DNA from: Nemertoderma westbladi
Lineage: Eukaryota; Xenacoelomorpha; Nemertodermatida; Nemertodermatidae
Direction of reading: 5' to 3'
Assembly: GCA_032718475.1 (NCBI GenBank)
Contig: JAUCBJ010005775.1
Coordinates: forward strand, 1-62,962
Length of the DNA: 62,962 nucleotides
Shown: piece after piece, positions 47,372 to 58,006 of the stretch
How positions within the stretch are numbered: position 1 is the first letter of the stretch
Layout: every line of letters starts with the position of its first letter
Position numbers and translations under genes: made by a program
The notes under the pieces: generated by a model
Database searches by the model: none
What the model saw: only the letters and a program-made list of their open reading frames with translations
Told to the model about the DNA's origin: nothing

Positions 47372-47945
47372 CTTCAGCCTTCCTATAAACTCACCTACAA
47401 CACATTATTAACTAAGCAGGCTCCTAAATTTACTTTATTTTTGTATTACATTTTTTTTAGTTTTCGGAGCCAAAATTTATAGCAACAAAACGTGAATTAC
47501 ATTTAAATAAATCCAAACGTCAACCGCCACCTGCAAAACTCCAACACGAAACACCTAAATACTATAGAAGAAAGGAAAGCTAACTAACTATATTCTATCG
47601 CCTTTCTTAACATGATGCTTAACTTTTTCAGAACTTCGCAGTTTCCTAAAAAGTTGCAAAATTACAATTAAATTATTTACTATTTGCCAAGTGTGGGTGA
47701 GTTTCAACTTCAACCACTTGTAACAAAGTTGGAACTGGAACATTTTTTAGTCTACATGGATGTTTAACATGTCAAACTAAATCCACATGTTAATTAACAT
47801 TTGCTATAAAATTGACATCTATATATATAATTTATTTTCGGTTCAGAAAATAAATAAATGCATTTACACTTTAATTACCACCATGACCAACCTGAATCAT
47901 GTTTCAAGTTTCAATTAAACAAAGCCGAAATACTTTCTTCGAAAA
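47372..47945. other. noncoding stretch
   Basis: AT-rich; no gene or repeat recognised. Confidence 0.5.
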
Positions 47946-48032
47946 AAATTATATCTAAATGTGGGATTGAACCCGGTATCTCGAATTCCAACGATCTACA
48001 AACAAACGGAGAGGTTACACAACCATTAGATC
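47946..48032 (-). mobile_element. tRNA-like sequence, minus strand
   Basis: On the minus strand GATCTAATGGTTGTGTAACC is followed by GATACCGGGTTCAATCCCAC, giving A- and B-box-like elements at tRNA spacing. Similar to 42061-42140. Probably a SINE head or tRNA pseudogene. Confidence 0.5.
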
Positions 48033-50601
48033 TTCTTAAACAGTATTATATAATATGTAAAATATAAAATGTAAAATATATTAACGTTAATTTGTTTTTC
48101 TAAATTATAAAATGTCATTTTAAATATTTTGCATTTCCCAACTATAAACAAAAAATAAATTAAAAAAATAATGTTTTTAGCTTAAAAAATTTTGAAAGCT
48201 ATAAATTAGCCAGACATACATACATACACAGAAAATAAAAAGGTGTCTAAAGGTTTTTAAATATAATTGGTTCCCTAAAAACGTAATTGATAGAAATAAA
48301 AGAAGTATTGATGGGATAGGATAAGTGAAATAATAAGTTGTGTTTTTATTGGAAAGATAAGCGATAAATCTAGAATAATGGAAGACGTTGGATATCTACT
48401 GTATAGCGGCTAAAATATATATAGATTAGCAGATAATTATTGATATACAATAGGCATAGTGGGGCGAAACCAAAACAGGCTGCAACAGTGCGCGAGTATA
48501 CATTCAGCAGCAATTATTGTCACAGCGGCAAAAAAATAATAGTGTAGCGGCAACATAATAGGAGTGAAGAGAAACAGTAGCAAATAACATATAAATAAAT
48601 TATATTAATAAATTAATATTAAAATTAAGTAATATTAAAATTAATTAATATTATGTATTTATTAATAATAAAATTAATAAATATTATGTATTAATATTAA
48701 TATAGGAGAAGATATTCAGTACATTAGGTTATTAGAGCAAGTATAAACAAAAAAAAATCAGTAAAATTTTACTGTGGAAGATTTTACTGTATAATATTAC
48801 ATTTAGTAATATTGAAAGAACAGTCAGGACCTGTGATAGTTGTGTGGGAACATTAATAAAAAGCAGTATTGAACCTAATTTCATTAGAATAATTACCAGT
48901 TTCGTGTTCTCATACTTATAGTGAACAAACAAACATCAAATAAAATAAATTAGGGATAAATTTTTTGAAACATTTATAACAAATAAATTGACGAAATATC
49001 AATATGATTGCAGCATTCGATGCCCAATAGCGACACCCTTATTGGGTGGGCTTGTAGTGGGTTGATAGGGCTGATTGCACAGAGGTACCGTGCTAGCCAA
49101 TAGCATGCCAACACGTCAGTACCAAATTGTCCAACCAAATTCAAGGTTGAAAAAAGTATTAACATATTCACTTAAATTTTACAAAAAATATTGTATTAAA
49201 TATTTTTATATAATGTTATACGAAAATTTACTACCTTTCTGTCGAGAAAATAGATAATTATTAATGCATATTAATTTAATTGAATAATTTATTCCATTGT
49301 TCAAAATCAAATATGCAATAATATTTGATTGAAAAATACAATACAATTTTTTTAGAGAAAACATTTTAAAATGAGTTTTATGTCTAGTAAAAATGGAATT
49401 AATATTAAAGGTCCAACTTGAATTTGGTTAAAAGGGACATGTAGCTAACACATTGAATACAAACATCGATACATTAACCATCCCTGAATTGGACGTAAAT
49501 ATGATTACTTTATGTCATTGCAACTTTAAAGCTCCACTCAAACCCCGACATTTATTTCATAAAAAAACATTTCTTATTTACTTATCTCTTTTTTTTTATA
49601 TATTTTCAAAAATAAATCTTTTCAGAAAAATATATAATTTAGTACACAATAACTTCTGACAATAATTCTATCAGAAGGAAAATAAATCTATACTGCCAAT
49701 AGCCCACACGGATACATTTACGCGGGAAGTTTAAATAAAATCCGCATACACAAATATAATAATAAATAGGGTGTTGAAATCGAACATGTGTCAAAAAGTA
49801 AGAAGACGTGTTATTCAGAAAAAAGCAATCAGTTATATTTCAGTGTAGCTGAAATCGAATATATGTAACGAAAAATAATTTAAAAAGAATTTCCGAAATT
49901 AATTATCTCCATTACTGGGAAATCTTATTTAGATTCATCAAATAAGTTTTTTCCAAAAAATTGTCATTTTAATTGAATTATAACCGGTAATTAAGGAATT
50001 ATGATTCACTTTATCTGGAGGCCGAGTGCAAATCAAACCGCGGGGAAGGGATATTCTAACGGTACATTAGTTTACTGTGAGGAAGGGGGGAGTGAAAAGG
50101 AAAGTTTGTGGAATAAAATGATTGCATGAAAACACCTTGTAGTATAAAGGCAAATTTTGGGTCCTCGGGGTAACAACAAAAAAAATACACAAAAAGGTAA
50201 ACAATAAACCAATTAGCATCACTTAGATGCCTTATCTAATCCTAAAACATTAAACAAAACAAACTAATAAAAAATAAAACAGTAAAATGTAAGTCATTTA
50301 GAAGTTGTAACTCCGAATGTTTATAATATTACTCACTAATTAATAACGTTTTTTTTATAGTAATTATGTAAATAATAGTCAACATTGCCAACAATCAGAT
50401 GCAATATTTTTTAATTGGTTATTGTGAACTAATTGGGCAAGAATATTGCTCTTGGAATAATGATATATGTACATTTAATTACGGGTCATTTAGCAGTTTG
50501 TTGCTGTGTTGTCATAGGAACAAATAGCAGCAGGATAAAGAAGTAGTTATACATGTAGTTGTTATGGAAACAACATCATCGGTAAATTGTAGAAGTTTAA
50601 T
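48033..50601. other. AT-rich noncoding stretch
   Basis: No convincing gene. 48600-48710 is a degenerate AATTAATATTA repeat. The minus-strand frame at 48974-49171 is a GC-richer patch without recognisable product. Confidence 0.5.
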
Positions 50602-50900
50602 GATATTGTAATAAGTGGTTCAGAAAAGGAAAAAATGAGAAAGTACGTCACTGGGGGTTGAACCAGCGCTGTACTTTTTAGCCTATCAGGCATCTTCAGT
50701 AGCGCTTCAGCCACTCTCCTTTGACATTCACCTTTTTATTTATTTCACTTCTATTGAACAGACAGACTTTAGTTGCATATACTGTCTCTATTAGCGCTAC
50801 TGAAGTGGCCTAATAGGCCGAAACGTACGTATAGCGCTGGTTCAACCAAGGTGACGCGCTTTCTAATTTTATCCATTTCTGAACAACTTATTAGAATATC
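50602..50900. repeat. foldback made of two inverted tRNA-like SINE pieces
   Basis: The ends GATATTGTAATAAGTGGTTC and CTGAACAACTTATTAGAATA are complementary. Inside, GGGGGTTGAACCAGCGCTGTA and ATAGCGCTGGTTCAACC mirror each other; GCTGGTTCAACC is a T-arm/B-box-like word and GAGTGGCTGAAGCGC (minus strand) is A-box-like. The spacer is about 120 bp. Interpreted as two head-to-head related tRNA-derived fragments. Confidence 0.7.
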
Positions 50901-51736
50901 ATCATTTATTAAAGATGCATTAACAGCTCAACTACAATTCATATAGAAGTTGAATAAATGAGAGATACATTACAATAATAATGTAGTTGTCTACATGGCA
51001 GCTGTCATGGATACGGAGGTCTAGAATGAAATTGGAGAAGCTGTTAGTTAGGGTTGCTATAGTTCAAAATATACCGTTGTCTTGAAAATAGTTGTATATC
51101 GGAGGCAAATATTTCAAAGTAGGAGTTATTGAATCGCGGTATTTCCGTATTATTGCATAGATATGGAAGACCTTGGACAGCCAATCAGCTATTGCTACCA
51201 TAGCAACGCATTAAAAAGCGAATATAATGAAAATATAAAAAGTTTATGCAACTACAGAATGTGGTTTATCCCGGAAAATATTAAAACTACAGAAATTATA
51301 AATCTTTAAATAAAGTTAATGAGACGGAGAATAAAATGTTAGCTAATCAGATACTATAAACGATTCCTATAGACTATAGGGCCCATTCAAAAAGAAACTT
51401 CGAATCAGAGTGAGAGAGAAGGGGGCGGAGGGGGGGGGGGGCAGGAAAATATCACACAATATGGGGGAACTCCACATGTCTGAATGTCTCCTGTCTGTCA
51501 GTCAATGTATAAAAGACCATTAAAATGCATTATCAGTTGCTAATAATGGCATACAATTATAATTAAATATAACCAAATATATTTTGCATTGTACATGTCG
51601 CGGGTGGGGGGGGGGGGGGGGGGTCAATGAACCTGTGCCTTTTCTAGAACCTTTCTATGGTTTCCTTTTTGGATGGCCCTACATGTATTTCACCGTGACC
51701 CGGTAATATAGATACATTTTCTGATGACACGGACCC
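50901..51736. other. noncoding stretch with G tracts
   Basis: No gene. Two G tracts: about 51430-51441 and 51606-51623. Confidence 0.55.
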
Positions 51737-52012
51737 CATATTTTTCTACAAATCTTTATCATATTACTTGAAACTTGAAACACAACTAGTTCAACTCACC
51801 GTTGCTGACAACATGGTACCAGAATTTTAGATTTTGCCTTTTAATTTTTGGGGCGTTTTAGCTGCGAAATCGCACCATTCGTATCGTTAAAAAAGTAATA
51901 AAAATTAAAGCCAATATCGCTGGTTCCATTCCATGTTGTCATCGAAAGTGAGTTGAACTAATAGTTGTGATTCAAATTTCAATCAATATGATTAAATTTG
52001 TAGAAAAATATG
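51737..52012. repeat. foldback element with arms of about 85 bp, bordered by poly-G
   Basis: The left arm (CATATTTTTCTACAAATC, TAGTTCAACTCAC, ACAACATGG) is mirrored by the right arm (CCATGTTGTCATCG, GTGAGTTGAACTA, GATTAAATTTGTAGAAAAATATG). The right end runs straight into a G-rich tract (52014-52048); the left end is preceded by CCCC. Noncoding. Confidence 0.8.
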
Positions 52013-52048
52013 AGGGGGGGGGGGGGTGGGGTGGGGGGGGGGGGGGGG
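52013..52048. repeat. G-rich homopolymer tract
   Basis: Thirty-five bases of almost pure G (with T at 52027 and 52032). Comparable tracts: 20866-20884 (C), 23034-23056, 24313-24339, 29817-29837 (C), 51606-51623, 55749-55762 and 62282-62316. Confidence 0.95.
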
Positions 52049-53055
52049 TCAGAAAGTAACACTAAATTACAAGTCACGGTTTATATTATGCTACAAGGCT
52101 AAATATTAGCTTCCTACTTCTTAAATAAATGAGTAATAATTAGTTAGTTGACGTGTGTACTGAGTATAGAGGGACAGACAGACAAGATAATGTAATATCT
52201 TGTTGAAGGAATTTAGGTTAGTTAAGTAACACTGACCACAACCAAAGATAGAAAATACTAAGTAAGTTAATAGTAACTAATTAACATTAAATATAGAAAA
52301 TACAGTAGGACGAAAAACAGAAACAAATATAACAATGAAATTAGAAAGTCACAGCTAAATAAATACCAAGTTACAAATAAATAAATACAGTATAACAAAC
52401 AAAAAGCAAAATATTAGTTAAAACAACCGAAGATGGCCAAAGAGATTCATTGTTTTAAATTATGTTTTTAATGATTGTCTGTAATATGGTGCTTGTCATA
52501 AAAACGAAGTATGTATGTACGATTAAAAAAGTTTTATATCCTGTGTCGTTAGCGTCACTGTTAGTATTATAAAATAAATCAAGGCACAAACTGAAGTAGA
52601 TACCATAGCAACTTTATATAAAATAACTATTTATAGGAAGTCAATATTATTAATTCCCTTTGTCAAATAAACTATTATTATTAAATTTAATGGTGAATTT
52701 ATTTGCCTTATGAAATTACATTTTTGTAAACGTTGCTCGAGGTGTGAGTGGCAGAAAGTGGGGTCTTAGGATTAAACTTTAAAAGTTCACGTTGTAGTTA
52801 ATAATATTCGAAATAATAGTAATTATATATTTTATATAAAATATTTAAAATTAACTTTTTAAGTAACTGCTTTATTTGGTATAAAATAAAGCTTCGTTGT
52901 CAGGATAGTACTTGTTGCTATGGTAACTAACTATAAGTCTCTATCCGCCTTTATAAAGACGACCTGGGGTTACATACAATCTCCACCCAGACAGTTTGGC
53001 ACTGTAATTGTTATAATGTTGATTGAATGGGAAGCAACATTGGCACGAGTTCACA
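52049..53055. other. AT-rich noncoding stretch
   Basis: No gene or recognisable element. Confidence 0.5.
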
Positions 53056-55660
53056 AGGGAAGGGTTGACAATGGGGTAGGGGAATGGGGGGAAGGGTTGA
53101 CAATGGGGTAGGGGAGTGGGGGGAAGGGTTGACAATGGGGTAGGTGAGTGGGGGGAAGGGTTGACAATGGGGTAGGGGAGTGGGGGGAAGGGTTGACGAT
53201 GGGGTAGGGGAGTGGGGGGGGGAAGGGTTGACAATGGGGTAGGGGAGTGGGGGAAGGGTTGACAATGGGGTAGGGGAGTGGGGGGAAGGGTTGACAATGG
53301 GGTAGGGGAGTGGGGGGAAGGGTTGACAATGGGGTAGGGGAATGGGGGGAAGGGTTGACAATGGGGTAGGGGAGTGGGGGGAAGGGTTGACAATGGGGTA
53401 GGTGAGTGGGGGGAAGGGTTGACAATGGGGTAGGGGAGTGGGGGGGAAGGGTTGACAATGTGGTAGGGGAGTGGGGGGAAGGGTTGACAATGGGATAGGG
53501 GAGTGGGGGGAAGGGTTGACGATGGGGTAGGGGAGTAGGGAGAAGGGTTGACAATGTGGTAGGGGAGTGGGGGGAAGGGTTGACAATGGGGTAGGGGAGT
53601 GGGGGGAAGGGTTGACAATGGGGTAGGGGAGTGGGGGGAAGGGTTGACGATGGGGTAGGGGAGTGGGGGGGGGAAGGGTTGACAATGGGGTAGGGGAGTG
53701 GGGGAAGGGTTGACAATGGGGTAGGGGAGTGGGGGGAAGGGTTGACGATGGGGTAGGGGAATAGGGAGAAGGGTTGACAATGTGGTAGGGGAGTGGGGGG
53801 AAGGGTTGACAATGGGGTAGGGGAGTGGGGGGAAGGGTTGACAATGGGGTAGGGGAGTGGGGGGAAGGGTTGACGATGGGGTAGGGGAGTGGGGGGGGGA
53901 AGGGTTGACAATGGGGTAGGGGAGTGGGGGAAGGGTTGACAATGGGGTAGGGGAGTGGGGGGAAGGGTTGACGATGGGGTAGGGGAATAGGGAGAAGGGT
54001 TGACAATGTGGTAGGGGAGTGGGGGGAAGGGTTGACAATGGGGTAGGGGAGTGGGGGGAAGGGTTGACGATGGGGTAGGGGAGTAGGGAGAAGGGTTGAC
54101 AATGTGGTAGGGGAGTGGGGGGAAGGGTTGACAATGGGGTAGGGGAGTGGGGGGAAGGGTTGACAATGGGGTAGGGGAGTGGGGGGAAGGGTTGACGATG
54201 GGGTAGGGGAGTGGGGGGGGGAAGGGTTGACAATGGGGTAGGGGAGTGGGGAAGGGTTGACAATGGGGTAGGGGAGTGGGGGGAAGGGTTGACGATGGGG
54301 TAGGGGAATAGGGAGAAGGGTTGACAATGTGGTAGGGGAGTGGGGGGAAGGGTTGACAATGGGGTAGGGGAGTGGGGGGAAGGGTTGACGATGGGGTAGG
54401 GGAATAGGGAGAAGGGTTGACAATGTGGTAGGGGAGTGGGAGGAAGGGTTGACAATGGGGTAGGGGAGTGGGGGGGAAGGGTTGACAATGGGATAGGGGA
54501 GTGGGGGGAAGGGTTGACGATGGGGTAGGGGAGTAGGGAGAAGGGTTGACAATGTGGTAGGGGAGTGGGGGGAAGGGTTGACAATGGGGTAGGGGAGTGG
54601 GGGGGAAGGGTTGACAATGTGGTAGGGGAGTGGGGGGAAGGGTTGACAATGGGGTAGGGGAGTGGGGGGAAGGGTTGACGATGGGGTAGGGGAATAGGGA
54701 GAAGGGTTGACAATGTGGTAGGGGAGTGGGGGGAAGGGTTGACAATGGGGTAGGGGAGTGGGGGGGAAGGGTTGACAATGGGATAGGGGAGTGGGGGGAA
54801 GGGTTGACGATGGGGTAGGGGAGTAGGGAGAAGGGTTGACAATGTGGTAGGGGAGTGGGGGGAAGGGTTGACAATGGGGTAGGGGAGTGGGGGGAAGGGT
54901 TGACAATGTGGTAGGGGAGTGGGGGGAAGGGTTGACAATGGGGTAGGGGAGTGGGGGGGAAGGGTTGACAATGGGGTAGGGGAGTGGGGGGAAGGGTTGA
55001 CAATGGGGTAGGGGAGTGGGGGGAAGGGTTGACAATGGGGTAGGGGAGTGGGGGGAAGTGTTGACGATGGGGTAGGGGAGTGGGGGGAAGGGTTGACAAT
55101 GGGGTAGGGGAGTGGGGGGAAGGGTTGACGATGGGGTAGGGGAGTAGGGAGAAGGGTTGACAATGTGGTAGGGGAGTGGGGGGGAAGGGTTGACAATGTG
55201 GTAGGGGAGTGGGGGGAAGGGTTGACAATGGGGTAGGGGAGTGGGGGGAAGGGTTGACAATGAGGTAGGGGAGTGGGGGGAAGGGATGACAATGTGGTAG
55301 GGGAGTGGGGGGAAGGGTTGACAATGGGGTAGGGGAGTGGGGGAAGGGTTGACAATGTGGTAGGGGAGTGGGGGGAAGGGTTGACAATGGGGTAGGGGAG
55401 TGGGGGGGAAGGGTTGACAATGTGGTAAGGGAGTGGGGGGAAGGGTTGACAATGGGGTAGGGGAGTGGGGGGGAAGGGTTGACAATGGGGTAGAGGAGTG
55501 GGGGGAAGGGTTGACAATGGGGTAGGGGAGTGGGGGGGGGGAAGGGTTGACAATGGGGTAGGGGAGTGGGGAAAAGGGTTGACAATGGGGAAGGGGAGTG
55601 GGGGGAAGGGTTGACAATGGGGTAGGGGAATGGGGGGAAGGGTTGACAATGTGGTAGGGG
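53056..55660. repeat. G-rich 32-bp minisatellite (about 80 copies)
   Basis: Units read AAGGGTTGACAATGGGGTAG plus GGGAGTGGGGGG, with the terminal G run varying from 4 to 8. Recurrent variants (GACGATGG, CAATGTGGT, GGGGAATAGGGAGAAGG, GGGGAGTAGGGAGAAGG) recur as groups, showing higher-order duplication. The minus strand has no stop in any frame of the unit, so frames of about 870-920 codons (Pro/Ser/Thr-rich) are open in all three phases; this is composition, not coding. Multiple closely spaced G runs could form G-quadruplexes. Confidence 0.97.
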
Positions 55661-56781
55661 AGGGAGACAAGGGAAGGGAGGGATAGCGTGTAAGGGATGT
55701 GGGTGACAATAGAGGGATGGGGGCGAGGGAGGCGATGGGGACATGAAAGGGGGGGGGGGGGGTAAAGGGGGCGCCTATTTCCTCAAAAGGGAAACTTTAA
55801 AAAGGCGAAAGGATAAATTATAAGCTGTTACAAAATTCACAATAAAAAAAATATAAAATAACCAAGAAATTTCTTGGTAAAAAAAACTGCTAAATATTGA
55901 GAAATGCAAAAAATTAATGAAAAACATTTTATTCGGAATTACGTAAAAATATTTATGCCGCCGGAGCAAAATAAGCTTTATCGACGTAATTTATTGTGCT
56001 GCGACTAACTGACTATGTGAGTACTGGCTTTATGGCAGTTAAGTTTTAGTTTAGTTCAATATTTAGGGTACCTGGCAGTGTAAGGCATAAACTATGGCAA
56101 TGTTTTGTCAATAATTACAAATAAATACAATAATATTAAATTAATAAATCAAACTCCTTATTTCTCGCTAATAGGTTGAAAGTCAACCAAACACACAATA
56201 CTATATGAATCATATACAAATTACAGAAGTAAAACCCAATTTCTCAACATACTAATAGAACTGAAACTATTAGCTTGAAAAATCTCGAAATTTCGATTAT
56301 GATAATAATAACCCGACTACATTTGTGTATATTATTCACAGACCCCAGAAAACAAAGGACAGACTACATTACGTAAAAATAGTTACAAAAATAGCTTAAA
56401 ATTTATCAACACATCAAGATATCCGAGAATAATAAAACTGCTAAAGTAACACAAAAATAATAACATGTAACAAAAAACAGACAAATAACAAACATAGACA
56501 CAAGCACCTGTATATAGCAGTCAATCAAAACGGACAGGTTGTGGAAGCAAAAATGTAAAGTATCGTCTGTAAGGCGGTGAACAATTTATATAAACTAACA
56601 AACACAACCTAGACAATAAACCGGACAACAGACAATAAACCGGCTTATTATAGAACAAATTAGGGTAAATACTAACGAGAGACATCTAGTGTTTCTTAGA
56701 AGAAACTTCATCACCTAATGGAATCTTTCTTTGGACGTTAGATGTCGCAACATTAACAGCAAGAGAGGGATAAACGAATTT
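55661..56781. other. noncoding stretch
   Basis: G-rich flank of the minisatellite to 55780, then AT-rich DNA. No gene recognised. 3' flank of the possible exon at 56782-57016. Confidence 0.5.
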
Positions 56782-57016
56782 TCATTGGCTAATCGTATTC
56801 AGTAGATTATTTTGTGGTGGCGTGCTAATACTAGACGGTGATTGGTCAGTGAATGGAGATTCTTTTGTACTTCTCGTATCTGATTGGTCAGTTGAGGGTG
56901 TCGGTGGGGTATATACATGACGACTACGGGAACACGTACAAGGTTTCAGTAATTGGGGAGCCACAAGAACTTCTCCGAACTTTCCTTTGAATATCTCGCC
57001 GCAACAAATTGTTTCC
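56782..57016 (-). CDS. possible terminal exon, unknown protein
   Basis: On the minus strand a good splice acceptor (AAATTTTCACAG, AG at 57017-57018) opens a 78-codon frame to a stop at 56782-56784. It encodes ETICCGEIFKGKFGEVLVAP, a CTCSRSR cysteine cluster, then a Ser/Thr/Pro/Gln-rich tail with two TDQS words. No upstream partner exon is recognised; if real, the gene starts further along the minus strand, perhaps beyond the window. I do not recognise the family. Confidence 0.35.
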
Positions 57017-57752
57017 CTGTGAAAATTTTTAATAAAATATAATATTATATTGTGACAGAATATGAAAATGAAGCTACAAAGATTGAAAATTACAGTAAAT
57101 TTTTATGGTCTTTTCATTGACTTTTTTGTGAGTTTTTTTAATGAATTTTTGCATGACCTTTTGTCTGCTGAATGATGTTCATATCCGTTTTTGACATGAT
57201 GGTGAAATCAGTCATTACTACTAACCAAAACAATTAAATATCTCGTTACCAATTGAGTGGAAGGAGCAGTATTTTCTAACCAAAACAATAAAATGTCTCG
57301 TTTACAATTCAAATAAATGAGTACTTAGATGAAAGAGTAGGTTATTTAAAAAGTTGGCTAGAGTATTAAAATTCTGATACTATTTAGTTAATTTGCATCT
57401 TTACGACAGTTGATATCACAGATCAGATAGGCATCGCAGTTAGTACCGGTACTTCAGTATAATTCTGTAATTAATTTTTAAGTAAACTGCTCTATTATTG
57501 ATACCGGTATTGAGCTGCAGTAGAGTACCGGTACCGTAGGGGTATGCAAGGTCATAACTATGGAATGACTAGACCTTGCTCGTTACATGCCATAATAAGA
57601 AATCAGCTGACGCAGACAACAGCAAATCTGAAGATATTTAACTTAAATAAAAGTTATTAAAACATATATTTATTAAGTCCAGATGTTTTTGTGGCACCAC
57701 TAAATATTATTATTATATAATTATTATAAATTATTAGTAAATAGTGGGGTAA
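57017..57752. other. noncoding stretch
   Basis: AT-rich, intron-like. 57220-57310 contains two inverted copies of the dispersed CCAAAACAATAAA word (reverse of TTTATTGTTTTGG). TACCGGTA words at 57443, 57503 and 57530. Confidence 0.5.
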
Positions 57753-57931
57753 TTAAACTAACATTCTCCAATAGGATGCGCCAGATCCATTATCCAATAA
57801 ATATGTTGGCAAACACGACGCCGCACCCTGATTGGTTGACTGTGTGAGAGGAAACTCCACTGATTGGTCAGCCTGAGGAGGCAGCACAACCGCTTGTAGT
57901 TCCTTTCGCCGTCGCAAAGTCTTACAATTAC
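57753..57931 (-). CDS. possible terminal exon, unknown protein
   Basis: On the minus strand an acceptor-like CATATTTTTTAG (AG at 57932-57933) leads into a frame encoding NCKTLRRRKELQAVVLPPQ, then ADQSVEFPLTQSTNQG, ending SYWRMLV and a stop at 57753. The base composition is GC-richer than its surroundings. Like the candidate exon at 56782-57016 it contains CCAATCA words encoding DQS/NQG. The two could be alternative last exons of one gene, or both could be chance frames. Family unknown. Confidence 0.3.
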
Positions 57932-58006
57932 CTAAAAAATATGAATATGAATTTATACAAAATCCGAATACAATTAGAATGAAGAATAATTTATGCTCAT
58001 TATACC

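Noticed and set aside
52941-55744. Three overlapping minus-strand frames of 868-922 codons, Pro/Ser-rich
   Set aside because: They arise from a 32-bp repeat lacking stop codons in every minus phase; the same peptide motifs appear in all frames, there is no signal or domain, and unit length varies.
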